A DNA stretch of 64,000 bases from Bog-473 sp035552095 (GCA_035552095.1 DASZMA010000076.1:1-64000); one strand, 5' to 3'; positions 25,327 through 34,698 are shown, counted from the first letter of the stretch. The notes: generated by a model not told the origin, from the sequence alone. Program-made: numbers and translations.

Positions 25327-25827
25327 ATGGAGACGGCGGCTTTCCCACAGCAGAGCGGGACCGAGGACACCGGAACCTGCGGCATCCTGGGCCAGATTGA
25401 CGACGAGCGCCTCCAGCTCATGGGGCTGATCGTGCGCTCCCACCGGAACCTGACCGATCAGCTGGGGCGGGAGTTGGAGCGCACCGTGGGTATCCCGATG
25501 GTGTGGTTCGACGTGCTCATCCACATCGGGGGGGCGGCCGAGGGGAGGCTGACCATGAGCAAATTGAGCTCGGACGTGGCCCTCACCACCGGGGGCGTGA
25601 CCCGTTTGGTCGACCGCATGGTGGAGGCCGGCCTGGTGGCCCGCGAGAACTGCCCCAACGACCGGCGCAGCGTCCACGTGGTGCTGACCCCGAGTGGCCG
25701 CGACACGCTGGGCCAGGCCATTGCCGAGCAGATCGAGGGCATCGACCGGCTGGTGTTCACGCAGCTGAGCGTGGCGGACCGGGCCGCCCTGACCGGGACG
25801 CTGTCCAAGCTGGTCGGGGACTGCTGA
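25327..25827 (+). CDS. MarR-family transcriptional regulator
   Basis: Winged-helix regulator of 166 residues, normal MarR length. The HTH region reads MSKLSSDVALTTGGVTRLVD, with the wing ENCPNDRRSVHVVLTPSGRD matching the D-x-R motif of MarR proteins. An N-terminal extension of about 25 residues precedes the first dimer helix. It is divergent from yceI and likely represses both genes through 25236-25282. The M24 peptidase gene starts 13 bp downstream and is probably co-transcribed. Confidence 0.93.
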   Translation: METAAFPQQSGTEDTGTCGILGQIDDERLQLMGLIVRSHRNLTDQLGRELERTVGIPMVWFDVLIHIGGAAEGRLTMSKLSSDVALTTGGVTRLVDRMVEAGLVARENCPNDRRSVHVVLTPSGRDTLGQAIAEQIEGIDRLVFTQLSVADRAALTGTLSKLVGDC

Positions 25828-25840
25828 GCCGGATGCGCGC

Positions 25841-26581
25841 ATGACGGTCGACTGCGAAGAGGAACTGGACGGCCTGGCCTGCGCCGGGCGGGTCGTGGCC
25901 GAGGCGCGGGACACTATGGCCGCCGCCGTCTCGCCCGGCGTCACCACCGGAGAGCTCGATGCCATCGGTCGAGACGTCTTCGCTCGCTACGGGGCGCGCT
26001 CGGCCCCACGGCTCACCTACCAGTTCCCCGGATCGACGTGCATCAGCGTGAACGAGGAGGCGGCCCACGGTGTCCCCTCCCTGACCCGTCATCTGCAGGC
26101 GGGCGATCTGGTGAACCTCGACGTCTCGGCGGAGCTCGACGGCTACTGGTCCGACACCGGGGTCAGCCTGGCCGTGGGTGAGGTGTCGCCTCTGGCCACC
26201 CGCCTCTTGACGGCCACCACGCTGGCCCAGCGCGACGCCATGGAGGCGGCGCGTCCGGGCCGCCGGCTGCGGGACATGGGCCGCGCCGTCCAGGCTACGG
26301 CCCGTCGGCACGGGATGTGCGTGGTGGGGAACCTCTTCGGCCATGGCATCGGTCGGGCGCTCCATGAAGATCCATCCGTGCCCAGCATTGATGATGGACA
26401 GCATCTGGCTCTCTGGGAGGGTCTGGTGCTGGCAGTGGAGCCGTTCCTCTCACCGTCGGCCGATCACGTCGTCGACGGCGACGACGGCTGGACCTTGCGC
26501 ACGGTGGACGGCAGCCTGGTGGCCCAGGTGGAGCACACCATGGTGGTCACCAACGACGGTCCCCTCGTCCTGACCTACTGA
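25841..26581 (+). CDS. M24-family (methionine aminopeptidase type I-like) metallopeptidase
   Basis: Pita-bread-fold peptidase of 246 residues, likely a type I methionine aminopeptidase. The five metal ligands are visible: two Asp (VNLDVSAELDGYWSDTG), His (FGHGIG), Glu (AVEPFL) and Glu (VEHTMVV). The second His of the substrate pocket is in EEAAHGVP. It may not be the housekeeping enzyme, because it sits behind marR rather than in the ribosomal/secY cluster and has shortened loops. Confidence 0.87.
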   Translation: MTVDCEEELDGLACAGRVVAEARDTMAAAVSPGVTTGELDAIGRDVFARYGARSAPRLTYQFPGSTCISVNEEAAHGVPSLTRHLQAGDLVNLDVSAELDGYWSDTGVSLAVGEVSPLATRLLTATTLAQRDAMEAARPGRRLRDMGRAVQATARRHGMCVVGNLFGHGIGRALHEDPSVPSIDDGQHLALWEGLVLAVEPFLSPSADHVVDGDDGWTLRTVDGSLVAQVEHTMVVTNDGPLVLTY

Positions 26582-26635
26582 GCATCACGGCGTTATTGGC
26601 CCTTGAGCGAGGGCTGATTCGGCCCGAGCCCGCAC

Positions 26636-29600
26636 TCAGCTGGACTCGCCGGCCTCCGCCTTGGCCAACCAGACCCGTGCCGTCAGGGGTCCCTCCTCGG
26701 TCTCGAGCTCGAGCACCGTGCCCTCTCCCGGCCCGGCCCCGGAGAGGATCTCGACGGCCAGCACTTCCCGGGCGATGTAGTCGAAGTGATCGGCGATGGC
26801 GTCCAACCCCTCGAGGTGAAGAACGATGCGGTCCGAGACGTCGAGCCCGCTGGTCTTGCGCAGGTCCTGAATGAGCCGCACCACTTCACGGGCCAGGCCG
26901 CGCTGGCGGAGCCCTTCGTCGAGGGTCAGGTCGAGTGCGACCACCTCACCCCCTTCGCGGGAGACGGCGAAGCCCTGCTGGCCCCGGACCCGCAGCTGCA
27001 CGTCCTCGGGCGACAGTTCGACCGGACCCCCCGGCAGCTCCAGGGTGATCGACTGCCCCGCCTCCAGCGTCGCTGCCGTCTCGACCCCGTTGAGTTGGGC
27101 CAGCGCCGGCTTGAGATACTGGACCTGGTCCCGCAGCCGGGCGCCCAGCGTGCGGTAGTTGGCGACCAGCTCGAACTCGAGCACCTCGCCCAGCTCGTGG
27201 GCCACGTCAATGGCGTCGACGTTGAGCTCGGCCGCCACCAGGTCGTGCAGGATGGCCGGCGCGTCCGAGGGCAGGAAGACCAGGGCCCGGTTCAGCGGCT
27301 GGCGCACCTTGACCCCGGCCTCGCTGCGGGCCGCCCGGCCCAGGGAGGTGAGCCGGCGGGCCAACCCCATCTGCGCTTCGAGGTCACGGTCGATGGCAGC
27401 CGGCTGTGGCTCGGGCCAGTCGGCCAGGTGGACCGAGTCCGCTTCGTCCGCCCCGGTCAGCTGGCGCCACATGGCGTCGGCCACGAAGGGGCAGAAGGGC
27501 GCCAGCAGCAGCGCCAGCGTGGTCAGGGCCTGGTGCAGGGTGGCCTGGGCGGCCAGCGTGTCCCCGGGGGGCGCGTCCGGATCGGTGCGCCAGAAGCGGC
27601 GCCGGCTCAGCCGCACGAACCAGTTGGAGAGATCGTCGACCAGCGAAGCCAGCGCAGTGGCGGCGTCCAGCGGCTCGTAGGTCTCCAGGGCGGTGGTGAC
27701 GGTGGCCACCGTGCTGGCCAGCCGCGACAGCAGCCAGCGGTCGAGGGGGCCACGGTCGGACGGGCCGGGGATGGCCCGGTCGGCCGGGTCGAACCCGTTC
27801 AGCGAGGCGTAGGTGGTGAAGAAACTGAAGGTGTTCCAGAGAGTGAGCAGCGTCTCGCGCATGGCGGTGTCGATGGCGGCCAGGCTGGCCCGGGTCGGCG
27901 TCCAGGGCGAGCCCTGGCTGAACATCCACCACCGCATGGCGTCGGCGCCCCGGGTGTCGAGGACGGTCCACGGGTCGATGATGTTGCCCTGCGACTTGGA
28001 CATTTTGCGCCCGTCGCCGTCGATGATGTGGCCCAGGCACACCACGTGCTGGTACGGGCTCTTCCCGAACACCAGCACGTTGATGGCCAGCAGGGAGTAG
28101 AACCAGCCCCGGGTCTGGTCGATGGCCTCGGAAATGAAATCGGCCGGGAAGGCGAGCGCCTCGGCCGAGCCCGCGGCATGGGGGTACCCGACCTGGGCCG
28201 CCGGCATGGAGCCCGAGTCGAACCAGGCGTCGATGACCGGAGCCACCCGGCGCGCCGTGGCGTCCTCGCCGCCCAGCCCCTCCTCGGCGCAGGTGGGGCA
28301 GTCGAAGGTGATCTCGTCAATGGTGGGCCGGTGCGGGTCGATGCCCGTCACGTCGCGGCCGCAGAGGTCGGACAGCTCAGCCAGGGACCCGAGGCAGCGC
28401 AGGTGGTTGCGGCCGCAGCGCCAGATGGGCAGCGGCGTGCCCCAATAGCGGTCACGCGAGAGCGCCCAGTCGACGTTGTTGGACAGCCACTCCCCGAACC
28501 GGCCGTCCCGGATGTGGGCCGGGTGCCAGTCGATGGTGGCGTTGGCGGCCAAAAGGTCGTCCTTGCGGGAGGAGGTGGCGATGTACCAGCTCGGCTTGCC
28601 CCAGTAGATGAGCGGGGTCCCGCACCGCCAGCAGTGCGGGTACGAGTGCACGTAGGGAAAGCGCCGGATGAGCAGCCCCGCCGCTTCGAGGCGGTCGTTG
28701 ATGGCGGTGTTGCTGGCCCGTACCTCCTGGCCGGCCAGCCAGGGGATCTCGTCGGTGAAGCGGCCGTCCGGTCCCACCGGGTTGAGCGAGGGCAACCCCT
28801 GCTCGCGGCCGACCTGGCGGTCGATCTCTCCGAAGGCCGGGGCCTGGTGGACCAGACCGGTGCCCTCCTCGGTATTCACGTACTCGGCCGGCACAATCCG
28901 CCAGCCGTCGGCCCCGGGCGGTGGCGGCAGGTCGTCGAAGGGTCGCTCGTAGTGCAGCCCGACCAGGTCGCGCCCGCGCATCCGGTGGCTGATCTTGGCT
29001 GAAGCCCCCTCCCCGAGCACGGCGTCGACCAGGTCCTCGGCGATGACCAGCCCCTCCACGGTGGCGTAGGTCAGGTCGGGGTTGACGGCGATCCCGGTGT
29101 TGGAGAGCAGGGTCCACGGGGTGGTGGTCCACACGGCCAGCCATTCGGCGTCCCCCACCACGGCCGGGTCGGGGTCGATGATGGCCAGGCGCACGTAGGC
29201 CGACTCGTCCTCCTCGTCGGTGTAGACGCCCGGCTGGCCCAGCTCATGGCTGGACAGCGCCGTGCCGCACCGCGGGCAGTACGGCACCACCTTGAGGTCC
29301 TCGTAGAGCAGGCCCTGGTCGAAGAGTTGCTGGAGGTGCCACCAGACCGACTGGATATAGGCCGGGGTCAGCGTCCAATACGCCGCCTCGGTATCGAGCC
29401 AGTAACCGATACGGGTGGTCAGCCGGGTGAACTCGTCGACGTAGGAGTAGACCGACTCGCGGCAGAGCCGGATGAACTCGGCGATGCCGACCTGGTCCTC
29501 GATCTGCTTCTTGCCGGTGATGCCCAGCCGCTTCTCGACCTCGACCTCGACCGGCAGGCCGTGGGTGTCCCAGCCAGCCCGGCGGGCCACGTAGGACCCG

Positions 29601-29875
29601 TCCATGGCGTGGAAGCGGCAGAACAGGTCCTTGTAGACCCGGGCCCACACATGGTGCAGGCCCGGCATGCCGTTGGCCGTCGGCGGCCCTTCGTAGAAGA
29701 CCCAGGGCGGCGCGCCCTCCCGCTGCTCGACCGAGCGTTCGAAGACGCGATGCACCGCCCAGCGGGCCAGTTCGGCCTGCTCCAGGGCGACGAAGTCGGT
29801 GTCGGGGGGTACGGGTGTGAACACAGGAGCGCTTTGGGTGGCGCCGGGGTACAGGGACCCCGGAGCGTCCGGCAA
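26636..29875 (-). CDS. ileS: Isoleucyl-tRNA synthetase, type 2 with GXHH-type HIGH motif
   Basis: Charges tRNA(Ile). At about 1079 residues it is eukaryote-like (type 2), longer than the bacterial type 1 enzymes (about 930). The HIGH position reads GLHH at residues 72-75 in the ANGMPGLHHVWAR context; KMSKS is intact at 27992-28006. An editing domain and a C-terminal tRNA-binding part are present. Start choice is uncertain: TTG at 29875 leaves only 12 bp to the divergent GNAT gene, whereas GTG at 29824 gives the usual N-terminus (VFTPVPPDTDF). Type 2 enzymes are generally less sensitive to mupirocin. Confidence 0.95.
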   Translation of the reverse strand: MPDAPGSLYPGATQSAPVFTPVPPDTDFVALEQAELARWAVHRVFERSVEQREGAPPWVFYEGPPTANGMPGLHHVWARVYKDLFCRFHAMDGSYVARRAGWDTHGLPVEVEVEKRLGITGKKQIEDQVGIAEFIRLCRESVYSYVDEFTRLTTRIGYWLDTEAAYWTLTPAYIQSVWWHLQQLFDQGLLYEDLKVVPYCPRCGTALSSHELGQPGVYTDEEDESAYVRLAIIDPDPAVVGDAEWLAVWTTTPWTLLSNTGIAVNPDLTYATVEGLVIAEDLVDAVLGEGASAKISHRMRGRDLVGLHYERPFDDLPPPPGADGWRIVPAEYVNTEEGTGLVHQAPAFGEIDRQVGREQGLPSLNPVGPDGRFTDEIPWLAGQEVRASNTAINDRLEAAGLLIRRFPYVHSYPHCWRCGTPLIYWGKPSWYIATSSRKDDLLAANATIDWHPAHIRDGRFGEWLSNNVDWALSRDRYWGTPLPIWRCGRNHLRCLGSLAELSDLCGRDVTGIDPHRPTIDEITFDCPTCAEEGLGGEDATARRVAPVIDAWFDSGSMPAAQVGYPHAAGSAEALAFPADFISEAIDQTRGWFYSLLAINVLVFGKSPYQHVVCLGHIIDGDGRKMSKSQGNIIDPWTVLDTRGADAMRWWMFSQGSPWTPTRASLAAIDTAMRETLLTLWNTFSFFTTYASLNGFDPADRAIPGPSDRGPLDRWLLSRLASTVATVTTALETYEPLDAATALASLVDDLSNWFVRLSRRRFWRTDPDAPPGDTLAAQATLHQALTTLALLLAPFCPFVADAMWRQLTGADEADSVHLADWPEPQPAAIDRDLEAQMGLARRLTSLGRAARSEAGVKVRQPLNRALVFLPSDAPAILHDLVAAELNVDAIDVAHELGEVLEFELVANYRTLGARLRDQVQYLKPALAQLNGVETAATLEAGQSITLELPGGPVELSPEDVQLRVRGQQGFAVSREGGEVVALDLTLDEGLRQRGLAREVVRLIQDLRKTSGLDVSDRIVLHLEGLDAIADHFDYIAREVLAVEILSGAGPGEGTVLELETEEGPLTARVWLAKAEAGESS

Positions 29876-29887
29876 GACTAATGGCCT

Positions 29888-30409
29888 GTGCCCGACCTCC
29901 CTTCTCCGCCGGGGCCCCTGACCGAGGCGACCGGTTTGACCATCGCTCCCGCCCTCTTCGGCTCAGCCGAGGTGCGCTGGGTGGTGGCCCAGGCCGAAGC
30001 CGAGCTGGTGGCGCGCTACGGCACCCTGGACGGGGGAGAGCTGGGGCTGACGGCGGCCGAGTTCGAGCAGCCCTCCGGCACCTTCCTGCTGGCCCGGGTG
30101 CCTTCGCAGCACCGGCCCATCGGCGGGGTGGGCCTCCGGGCCAAGGGGGGAGGGGTGGGCGAGATCAAACGCCTCTGGGTGCCGCACGGCTGGCGGGGCC
30201 GGGGCATCGCCCGGGTCCTGATGGGCGCCGTGGAGACCGCCGCCCTGGAACTGGGGTACCCCGCCCTACAGCTCGAGACCGGGGACCAGCAGCCTGAGGC
30301 GGTCGCCCTCTACGCCACCTCGGGTTGGGTGCGCCAACACAGCGACTGGGCCGGCGGCCCGATCCCGGTGTGCTCCATCCACTTCGCCAAGGTCCTGGCC
30401 GGGCCCTGA
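29888..30409 (+). CDS. GNAT-family N-acetyltransferase
   Basis: Acetyl-CoA-dependent transferase of 173 residues. The acetyl-CoA loop appears as VPHGWRGRGIARVLM (the R-x-x-G-x-G/A signature), followed by LQLETGDQQPEAVALYATSGW, which matches motif B. Start is GTG at 29888; no Shine-Dalgarno site is visible and TAAT-like bases lie 6-10 bp upstream, so the message may be leaderless. It diverges from ileS with almost no gap. The substrate is unknown. Confidence 0.85.
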   Translation: MPDLPSPPGPLTEATGLTIAPALFGSAEVRWVVAQAEAELVARYGTLDGGELGLTAAEFEQPSGTFLLARVPSQHRPIGGVGLRAKGGGVGEIKRLWVPHGWRGRGIARVLMGAVETAALELGYPALQLETGDQQPEAVALYATSGWVRQHSDWAGGPIPVCSIHFAKVLAGP

Positions 30410-30445
30410 CCGCGCCCTGACCGCTGCGCCAGGTCCGCCGCGGGA

Positions 30446-31177
30446 CTACGTCGGCGACGGATCGGGGCAGCCACTCCCGGTCCGCCCGTCGGCCCGGATC
30501 TGCCGGACCTGGTCCCAACGGGCGTCGTCCATGTCCAGCAGCGAGCCCAGCACGGCGTCGGCCAGGCCGAAGGCGGGGTGGTTCGCTTCGACCACCTCGG
30601 GGACGGCGATGCAGGCCATGGAGGCCGCCTTGGCCGCCAGCACGCCGGCCGGGGCGTCCTCCCAGACCAGGCAGTCCCGCGGCGCCACGCCCAGCTTGGC
30701 GGCCGCGGTCAGGAACACGGCCGGATGCGGCTTGCCGTACTGCTCGTCCTCCGCCGAGTGGATGAGGGCGAAGTGATGGCGCAGGCCGAAGTGGTCCAGT
30801 GCCGTCTCAATCAGGCGGTACTGCGAAGAGGAGGCCACGGCCAGGGGCAGGCCGCGCTGCGCGCACATGGCGATGGCGTGCTCGGCGCCCGGCTTGAGCT
30901 CCCCCTTGGCCAGCAGCAGCGCGATGACCCGGTCGACGATGGTCACCGCCACCTCGGCCGGGGTCGGGCCCGCCCATGGATACTGCTCGTGCCAGAAGAC
31001 CGTCACCTCCCCCACGAACATGCCCTTGGTGTTGCGGCAGCCCTCCCGGGCCAGGGGCACGCCGAGGTCACCCAGGATCTCAATCTCGGCCTCGTGCCAG
31101 AGGATCTCCGAATCGATGAGCAGCCCGTCCATGTCGAAGATGGACGCGCCGAACTCCGCCGGCGCGGCAGGGGTCAA
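30446..31177 (-). CDS. HAD-superfamily hydrolase (beta-phosphoglucomutase/phosphatase-like)
   Basis: Phosphatase-type HAD enzyme with cap domain, 243 residues. Motif I is ASIFDMDGLLIDSE, motif II is the serine of LAVASSSQYRL, and motif III/IV includes KPHPAVFLTAA and CLVWEDAPAGVLAAK. The D-M-D-G form and the motif set are those of beta-phosphoglucomutase/2-deoxyglucose-6-phosphatase relatives. The start is TTG at 31177, overlapping the gpx stop by 4 bp (TTGA), so the two are coupled. Confidence 0.88.
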   Translation of the reverse strand: MTPAAPAEFGASIFDMDGLLIDSEILWHEAEIEILGDLGVPLAREGCRNTKGMFVGEVTVFWHEQYPWAGPTPAEVAVTIVDRVIALLLAKGELKPGAEHAIAMCAQRGLPLAVASSSQYRLIETALDHFGLRHHFALIHSAEDEQYGKPHPAVFLTAAAKLGVAPRDCLVWEDAPAGVLAAKAASMACIAVPEVVEANHPAFGLADAVLGSLLDMDDARWDQVRQIRADGRTGSGCPDPSPT

Positions 31178-31662
31178 GCGGAGAGCTCGGCCTCAATGGC
31201 GTCAACGATGGCCGGATCCTCCGGCTCGACCTGGGGGCGGAAACGGCCCACGATCTCGCCGCTCCCCGACACCAGGAACTTCTCGAAGTTCCAGGTGATG
31301 TCGCCCGCCGCGCCCTCGGCGTCGGGGGCGGTCGTGAGCTCGGAGTAGATCGGGTGACGGTCGTCACCGTTCACGTCGATCTTCTCCATGAGGGGGAAGG
31401 TCACCCCGTAGGTGGCCGAGCAGAACTCCGCAATCTCCTCGGACGTCCCCGGCTCCTGCCCCATGAACTGGTTGCTGGGAAAGCCCACCACCGAGAAGCC
31501 ACGGTCGCCGTACGTCTTCTGCAGCCGCTCCAGCCCTTCGTACTGCGGGGTCAGGCCGCACTTGGAGGCCACGTTGACCAGCAGGAGCGTCTTGCCGGCG
31601 TAGGCACCGAGCGACGTGTCGTCGCCCTGGAGGGAGTGGATGGGGATGTCGTAAAGGGCCAT
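31174..31662 (-). CDS. Glutathione-peroxidase-family thiol peroxidase
   Basis: Reduces hydroperoxides; in organisms without glutathione this family usually works with thioredoxin. It has 162 residues. The peroxidatic Cys35 is in NVASKCGLTPQY (Cys, not selenocysteine), with Gln in FPSNQFMGQEPG and Trp-Asn in WNFEKFLV completing the tetrad. Cys80 in AEFCSATYGV is the likely resolving cysteine region. It is first in a two-gene unit with the HAD hydrolase. Confidence 0.93.
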   Translation of the reverse strand: MALYDIPIHSLQGDDTSLGAYAGKTLLLVNVASKCGLTPQYEGLERLQKTYGDRGFSVVGFPSNQFMGQEPGTSEEIAEFCSATYGVTFPLMEKIDVNGDDRHPIYSELTTAPDAEGAAGDITWNFEKFLVSGSGEIVGRFRPQVEPEDPAIVDAIEAELSA

Positions 31663-31736
31663 GGGGCCGAGGATACCGGTCCCCCACGCCCACCGCCCCC
31701 GCCGAGCGCCCGACCCGCGTGCCTAGGGTGAACCCC

Positions 31737-32681
31737 ATGTACGCCGTGGTGATCCGTGACAGCCAGCTCCACTGGGAAGAGCGTGACGATCCGGTGCCCG
31801 GGGACACTGAGCTGCTGGTAGCGGTCCGGGCCGCCGCGCTCAACGGGGCCGACATGCTCCAGCGCATCGGGCTGTACCCCCCTCCCCCGGGTTCTCCGGC
31901 CGACATCCCGGGCATGGACCTGGCCGGCGAGGTGGTGGCGACAGGCCGTCAGGTGACCCGGTTCGCCCCGGGCGACCGCGTCATGGCCGTGGTGGGCGGC
32001 GGGGCCCAGGCCACGATGGCGGTGGTTGATGAGTTCCATGCCCTGGCCGTCCCCCCTTCGCTCTCCTGGCCCGAAGCTGGGGGGTTCCCCGAGGTGTTCT
32101 CGACCGCCTTTGACGCGCTCTTCAGCCGGGCGGAACTGCAGATGGGCGAGCGGGTGCTGGTCACCGGCGCGGCGGGGGGCGTCGGCACCGCCGGCGTCCA
32201 GCTTGCCGCGGCCACCGGGGCGATCGTCGTCGCCACTGTGCGGGACGCGGCGCGACGGGACGAGGTCAGCGCGCTGGGCGCCACCGTCGTGATCGACCAT
32301 GGCGACGTCGCCTCCCACGGCCCTTATGACGTCGTGCTCGAGCTGGTGGGTGCGGCCAGCCTGCCTGACGTCCTGCCCCACCTGGCCCCCGAAGCCCGCG
32401 TCGTGGTGATCGGTGTGGGTTCGGGCGCACAGATTGAGCTCAACCTGCTCCAGCTCATGGGCGCCCGGGCCCGGATCGGCGGCGCCACCCTGCGCGGCCG
32501 CACCCGGCGGGAGAAGGCCAACGTGGCCGCCGGCGTCGCCGCTCACGTCGTGCCACTCCTGGCCTCGGGTCGCCTTGCCGTGCCGGTCTGCGCCACCTAC
32601 CCCATGGCCGAGGCCACCGCCGCCTACGAACGGTTCGGCGCCGGGAGCAAGCTGGGCAAGGTGGTGTTGCTCGCCCCGTGA
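31737..32681 (+). CDS. Zinc-independent NADPH:quinone oxidoreductase (MDR family)
   Basis: Medium-chain reductase of about 314 residues that lacks the catalytic and structural zinc ligands, as in quinone oxidoreductases (Qor, PIG3-like). It has an N-terminal GroES fold (NGADMLQRIGLYPPPPG, PGMDLAGEV) and the Rossmann nucleotide motif VTGAAGGVGTAGVQLA. The C-terminal TYPMAEATAAYERFGAGSKLGKVVL is typical of the branch. The ATG at 31737 is preferred over an in-frame GTG at 31719. Its stop overlaps the next gene's GTG by 4 bp. Confidence 0.9.
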   Translation: MYAVVIRDSQLHWEERDDPVPGDTELLVAVRAAALNGADMLQRIGLYPPPPGSPADIPGMDLAGEVVATGRQVTRFAPGDRVMAVVGGGAQATMAVVDEFHALAVPPSLSWPEAGGFPEVFSTAFDALFSRAELQMGERVLVTGAAGGVGTAGVQLAAATGAIVVATVRDAARRDEVSALGATVVIDHGDVASHGPYDVVLELVGAASLPDVLPHLAPEARVVVIGVGSGAQIELNLLQLMGARARIGGATLRGRTRREKANVAAGVAAHVVPLLASGRLAVPVCATYPMAEATAAYERFGAGSKLGKVVLLAP

Positions 32682-33408
32682 TTGAGGCCGTCCTCTTCGA
32701 TGGCGACCAGACGTTGTGGGACTTCCAGAAGGTCATGGTCACCGCGCTGGGTGCCGTCCTCGACGAGCTCCGCCTGGCCCGTCCCGGGGCGGGGACCGAC
32801 GCGCTGCGCCTGGCTGACCTGTCGGCCGATCGGGATGCAGTGGCCCGTGAACTGGACGGCACCGAATTCAACCTGGCCCGGCTGCGCGCCCTGGGCTTCG
32901 CCCGCACCCTGGGGCGGCTGCAACCCGAGCGGGGCCAGTGGACCGAGCAGCAGGACGGGGCATTGGTCGAACAGCTGGTCGAGTCCTACTTCGAACATCG
33001 GGACCGCGATCCCGCCCTGTTCGACGACACCATTGACTGCCTGACGTCGTTGCGCCACCACTACCGCCTCGGCCTGCTCTCCAATGGCAGCCGCCTCCCC
33101 GAGACGGTCGGCCTCGGAGGGTTCTTCGAAGTGGTCGTCTTCGCCCAGGACCACCGGGTGGCCAAGCCCGACCGCGCCATCTTCGAGATCGTGGAGCAGC
33201 AGATGCAGATAGAGCCCCACCAGGCCGTCCTCATCGGGGATCATCCCCACAACGATGTGGTGGGCGCCAAGCGTTCGGGCTGGCGGGCCATCTGGATCGA
33301 CCGCCAGGGTGGGACGGCCGCTACGTGGCGCCCGACGGCTTCACCGACGAGCCCGATGCCGTGATCACCACGCTGCGCGATCTGCCGCTCGTACTCAGTC
33401 GTCTCTAA
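32678..33408 (+). CDS. HAD-superfamily hydrolase with an apparent single-base frameshift near its 3' end
   Basis: HAD phosphatase-like protein. Motif I is VLFDGDQTLWDF, motif II LLSNGSRLPE, then KPDRAIFEIV and IGDHPHNDVVGAKRSG. Read straight, the frame from 32678 ends at 33364 after a low-complexity tail rich in Thr, Ser and Pro. The -1 frame from 33310 instead gives WDGRYVAPDGFTDEPD and a normal family ending, with a TAA at 33406-33408. One base is therefore probably missing in CAGGGTGGGAC around 33306-33313, a G-rich run. It may be a sequencing error or a real C-terminal mutation. The start overlaps the oxidoreductase stop. Confidence 0.82.
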
Positions 33409-33456
33409 TTTCGGCAAAGGCGGGTGAAGGCGACCCCCGCCGCGGTGCCCCGTCGG

Positions 33457-34698
33457 TCAGGACGAGGTGATGGTGACCTTGAGCATCCGGTGGGTGACGT
33501 TCGGAGGGACTCCCGAGGCGGTGCCTTGCGCATTGATCTTTTCGACCACGCTCATCCCCGAGGTGACATGGCCGAAGAGGGAGTACGAGTCCGCCAGCGA
33601 TTCGCCCTCTGCTCCAGCGACGATGAACCACTGGCTGCCGCCGGTATGCGGTTGGCCGGTGTTGGCCATGGCCACGGATCCGAGTGGGTACTGGTCGGCG
33701 GGGTTCGATGCCTTGGCGGGCAGTTCGTCGGGGATGGTGTACCCCGGGCCTCCGCTTCCCGTCCCGGTTGGGTCTCCGGTCTGATCCATGAAGGTCGGGA
33801 TGACCCGATGGAAGATCACGCAGTCGAAGAAACCGTGCTGTGCCAGGAAGACGAAGTTGTTGACGGTTTGGGGGGCATCCTTCGTATCCAGCGCAATGAC
33901 GAACGTGCCCACATCGGTCTTCACCGTCGCGGTATAGACCTTGGCGGGATCGATGACGGTGGCCGGTGCGCTGCTCCACTTCGGCTTCTTCAGCGCGGTA
34001 GCGGATTTCTTGGGACAGCCGGCCGCCACCGAAGCGGTGTTGGCGGCTGCCTGCGCCTTTGCGTTGGCCGCCGATCCGCCCGACCCCGAGGCAACCGTGA
34101 CGCTCTTGAATCTCGCGCCCTGTTGCTTCGCGGCATTCGCCAGCACCTGCTGGTCGTGCGCGGTAAACGGAACGGGGGTCCCCGTGGTGGTACTGGTCGT
34201 CGAACTCGGGGGCGGACCCGTTGACAGGGCGGTCAGTTCGAAGGCGTTGCCGCTCCGCCAGCCGATGAGGTAACTCGAGCCCGATCCCACTCGCTCAATG
34301 GCTGTCGATCCGAGCTCCTTTGGTGGACTCAGGCCCGCTTGCGCCTTCCCGTCGGACTTCACACTCTGCAAGAGGCCGGCCGCATCGGCCGCTGATTGGC
34401 AGTAGAGAACCTCGGAGACCAATTGGAGATCTCCGGATGCGCTGGCAAATTCCTCTTGGGCGCCATAGGGGCACCCCGTGACGCCGGTGGTCGTTGAGGT
34501 GGTGGGAGCGTTGACGACTTTCGTGAATCCCGCCTGTTTGGCGGCGGCTACGGGAACGAGGACACTGGTCGATGGCTTCGACGCCAGGACCGCGGCCGTG
34601 GCGGCGGACGCCACCGCGAGAGGTCCTACGACGGCGACCGCGGTTGCGCCAATGCTTACGGCGGCGATGAGCTTCACAGTCAGCTTTCTCACGAACAC
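33457..34698 (-). CDS. Secreted or membrane-anchored cyclophilin-type peptidyl-prolyl isomerase
   Basis: Prolyl isomerase of about 413 residues. A signal peptide or membrane anchor (VKLIAAVSIGATAVAVVG) is followed by a poorly conserved 200-residue region rich in Ser, Thr and Ala with four cysteines. The cyclophilin domain is C-terminal (about 248-412): VIFHRVIPTFMDQTGDPTG, GSVAMAN, GSQWFIV and SLFGHV. Catalytic Arg in FHRV is kept. The start is GTG at 34698, with AGAAAG just upstream. The N-terminal region is unlike standard PPIases and may be an adhesin-like or wall-exposed part. Confidence 0.9.
   Translation of the reverse strand: MFVRKLTVKLIAAVSIGATAVAVVGPLAVASAATAAVLASKPSTSVLVPVAAAKQAGFTKVVNAPTTSTTTGVTGCPYGAQEEFASASGDLQLVSEVLYCQSAADAAGLLQSVKSDGKAQAGLSPPKELGSTAIERVGSGSSYLIGWRSGNAFELTALSTGPPPSSTTSTTTGTPVPFTAHDQQVLANAAKQQGARFKSVTVASGSGGSAANAKAQAAANTASVAAGCPKKSATALKKPKWSSAPATVIDPAKVYTATVKTDVGTFVIALDTKDAPQTVNNFVFLAQHGFFDCVIFHRVIPTFMDQTGDPTGTGSGGPGYTIPDELPAKASNPADQYPLGSVAMANTGQPHTGGSQWFIVAGAEGESLADSYSLFGHVTSGMSVVEKINAQGTASGVPPNVTHRMLKVTITSS

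Noticed and set aside
26599..26614. GCCCT-N6-AGGGC hairpin between the M24 peptidase and ileS as a terminator
   Set aside because: Short stem with no clear U-run; position is suitable but evidence is too weak.
29876..29887. T-box leader of ileS
   Set aside because: The 12-bp gap leaves no room for a T-box, and none was seen within the GNAT frame.
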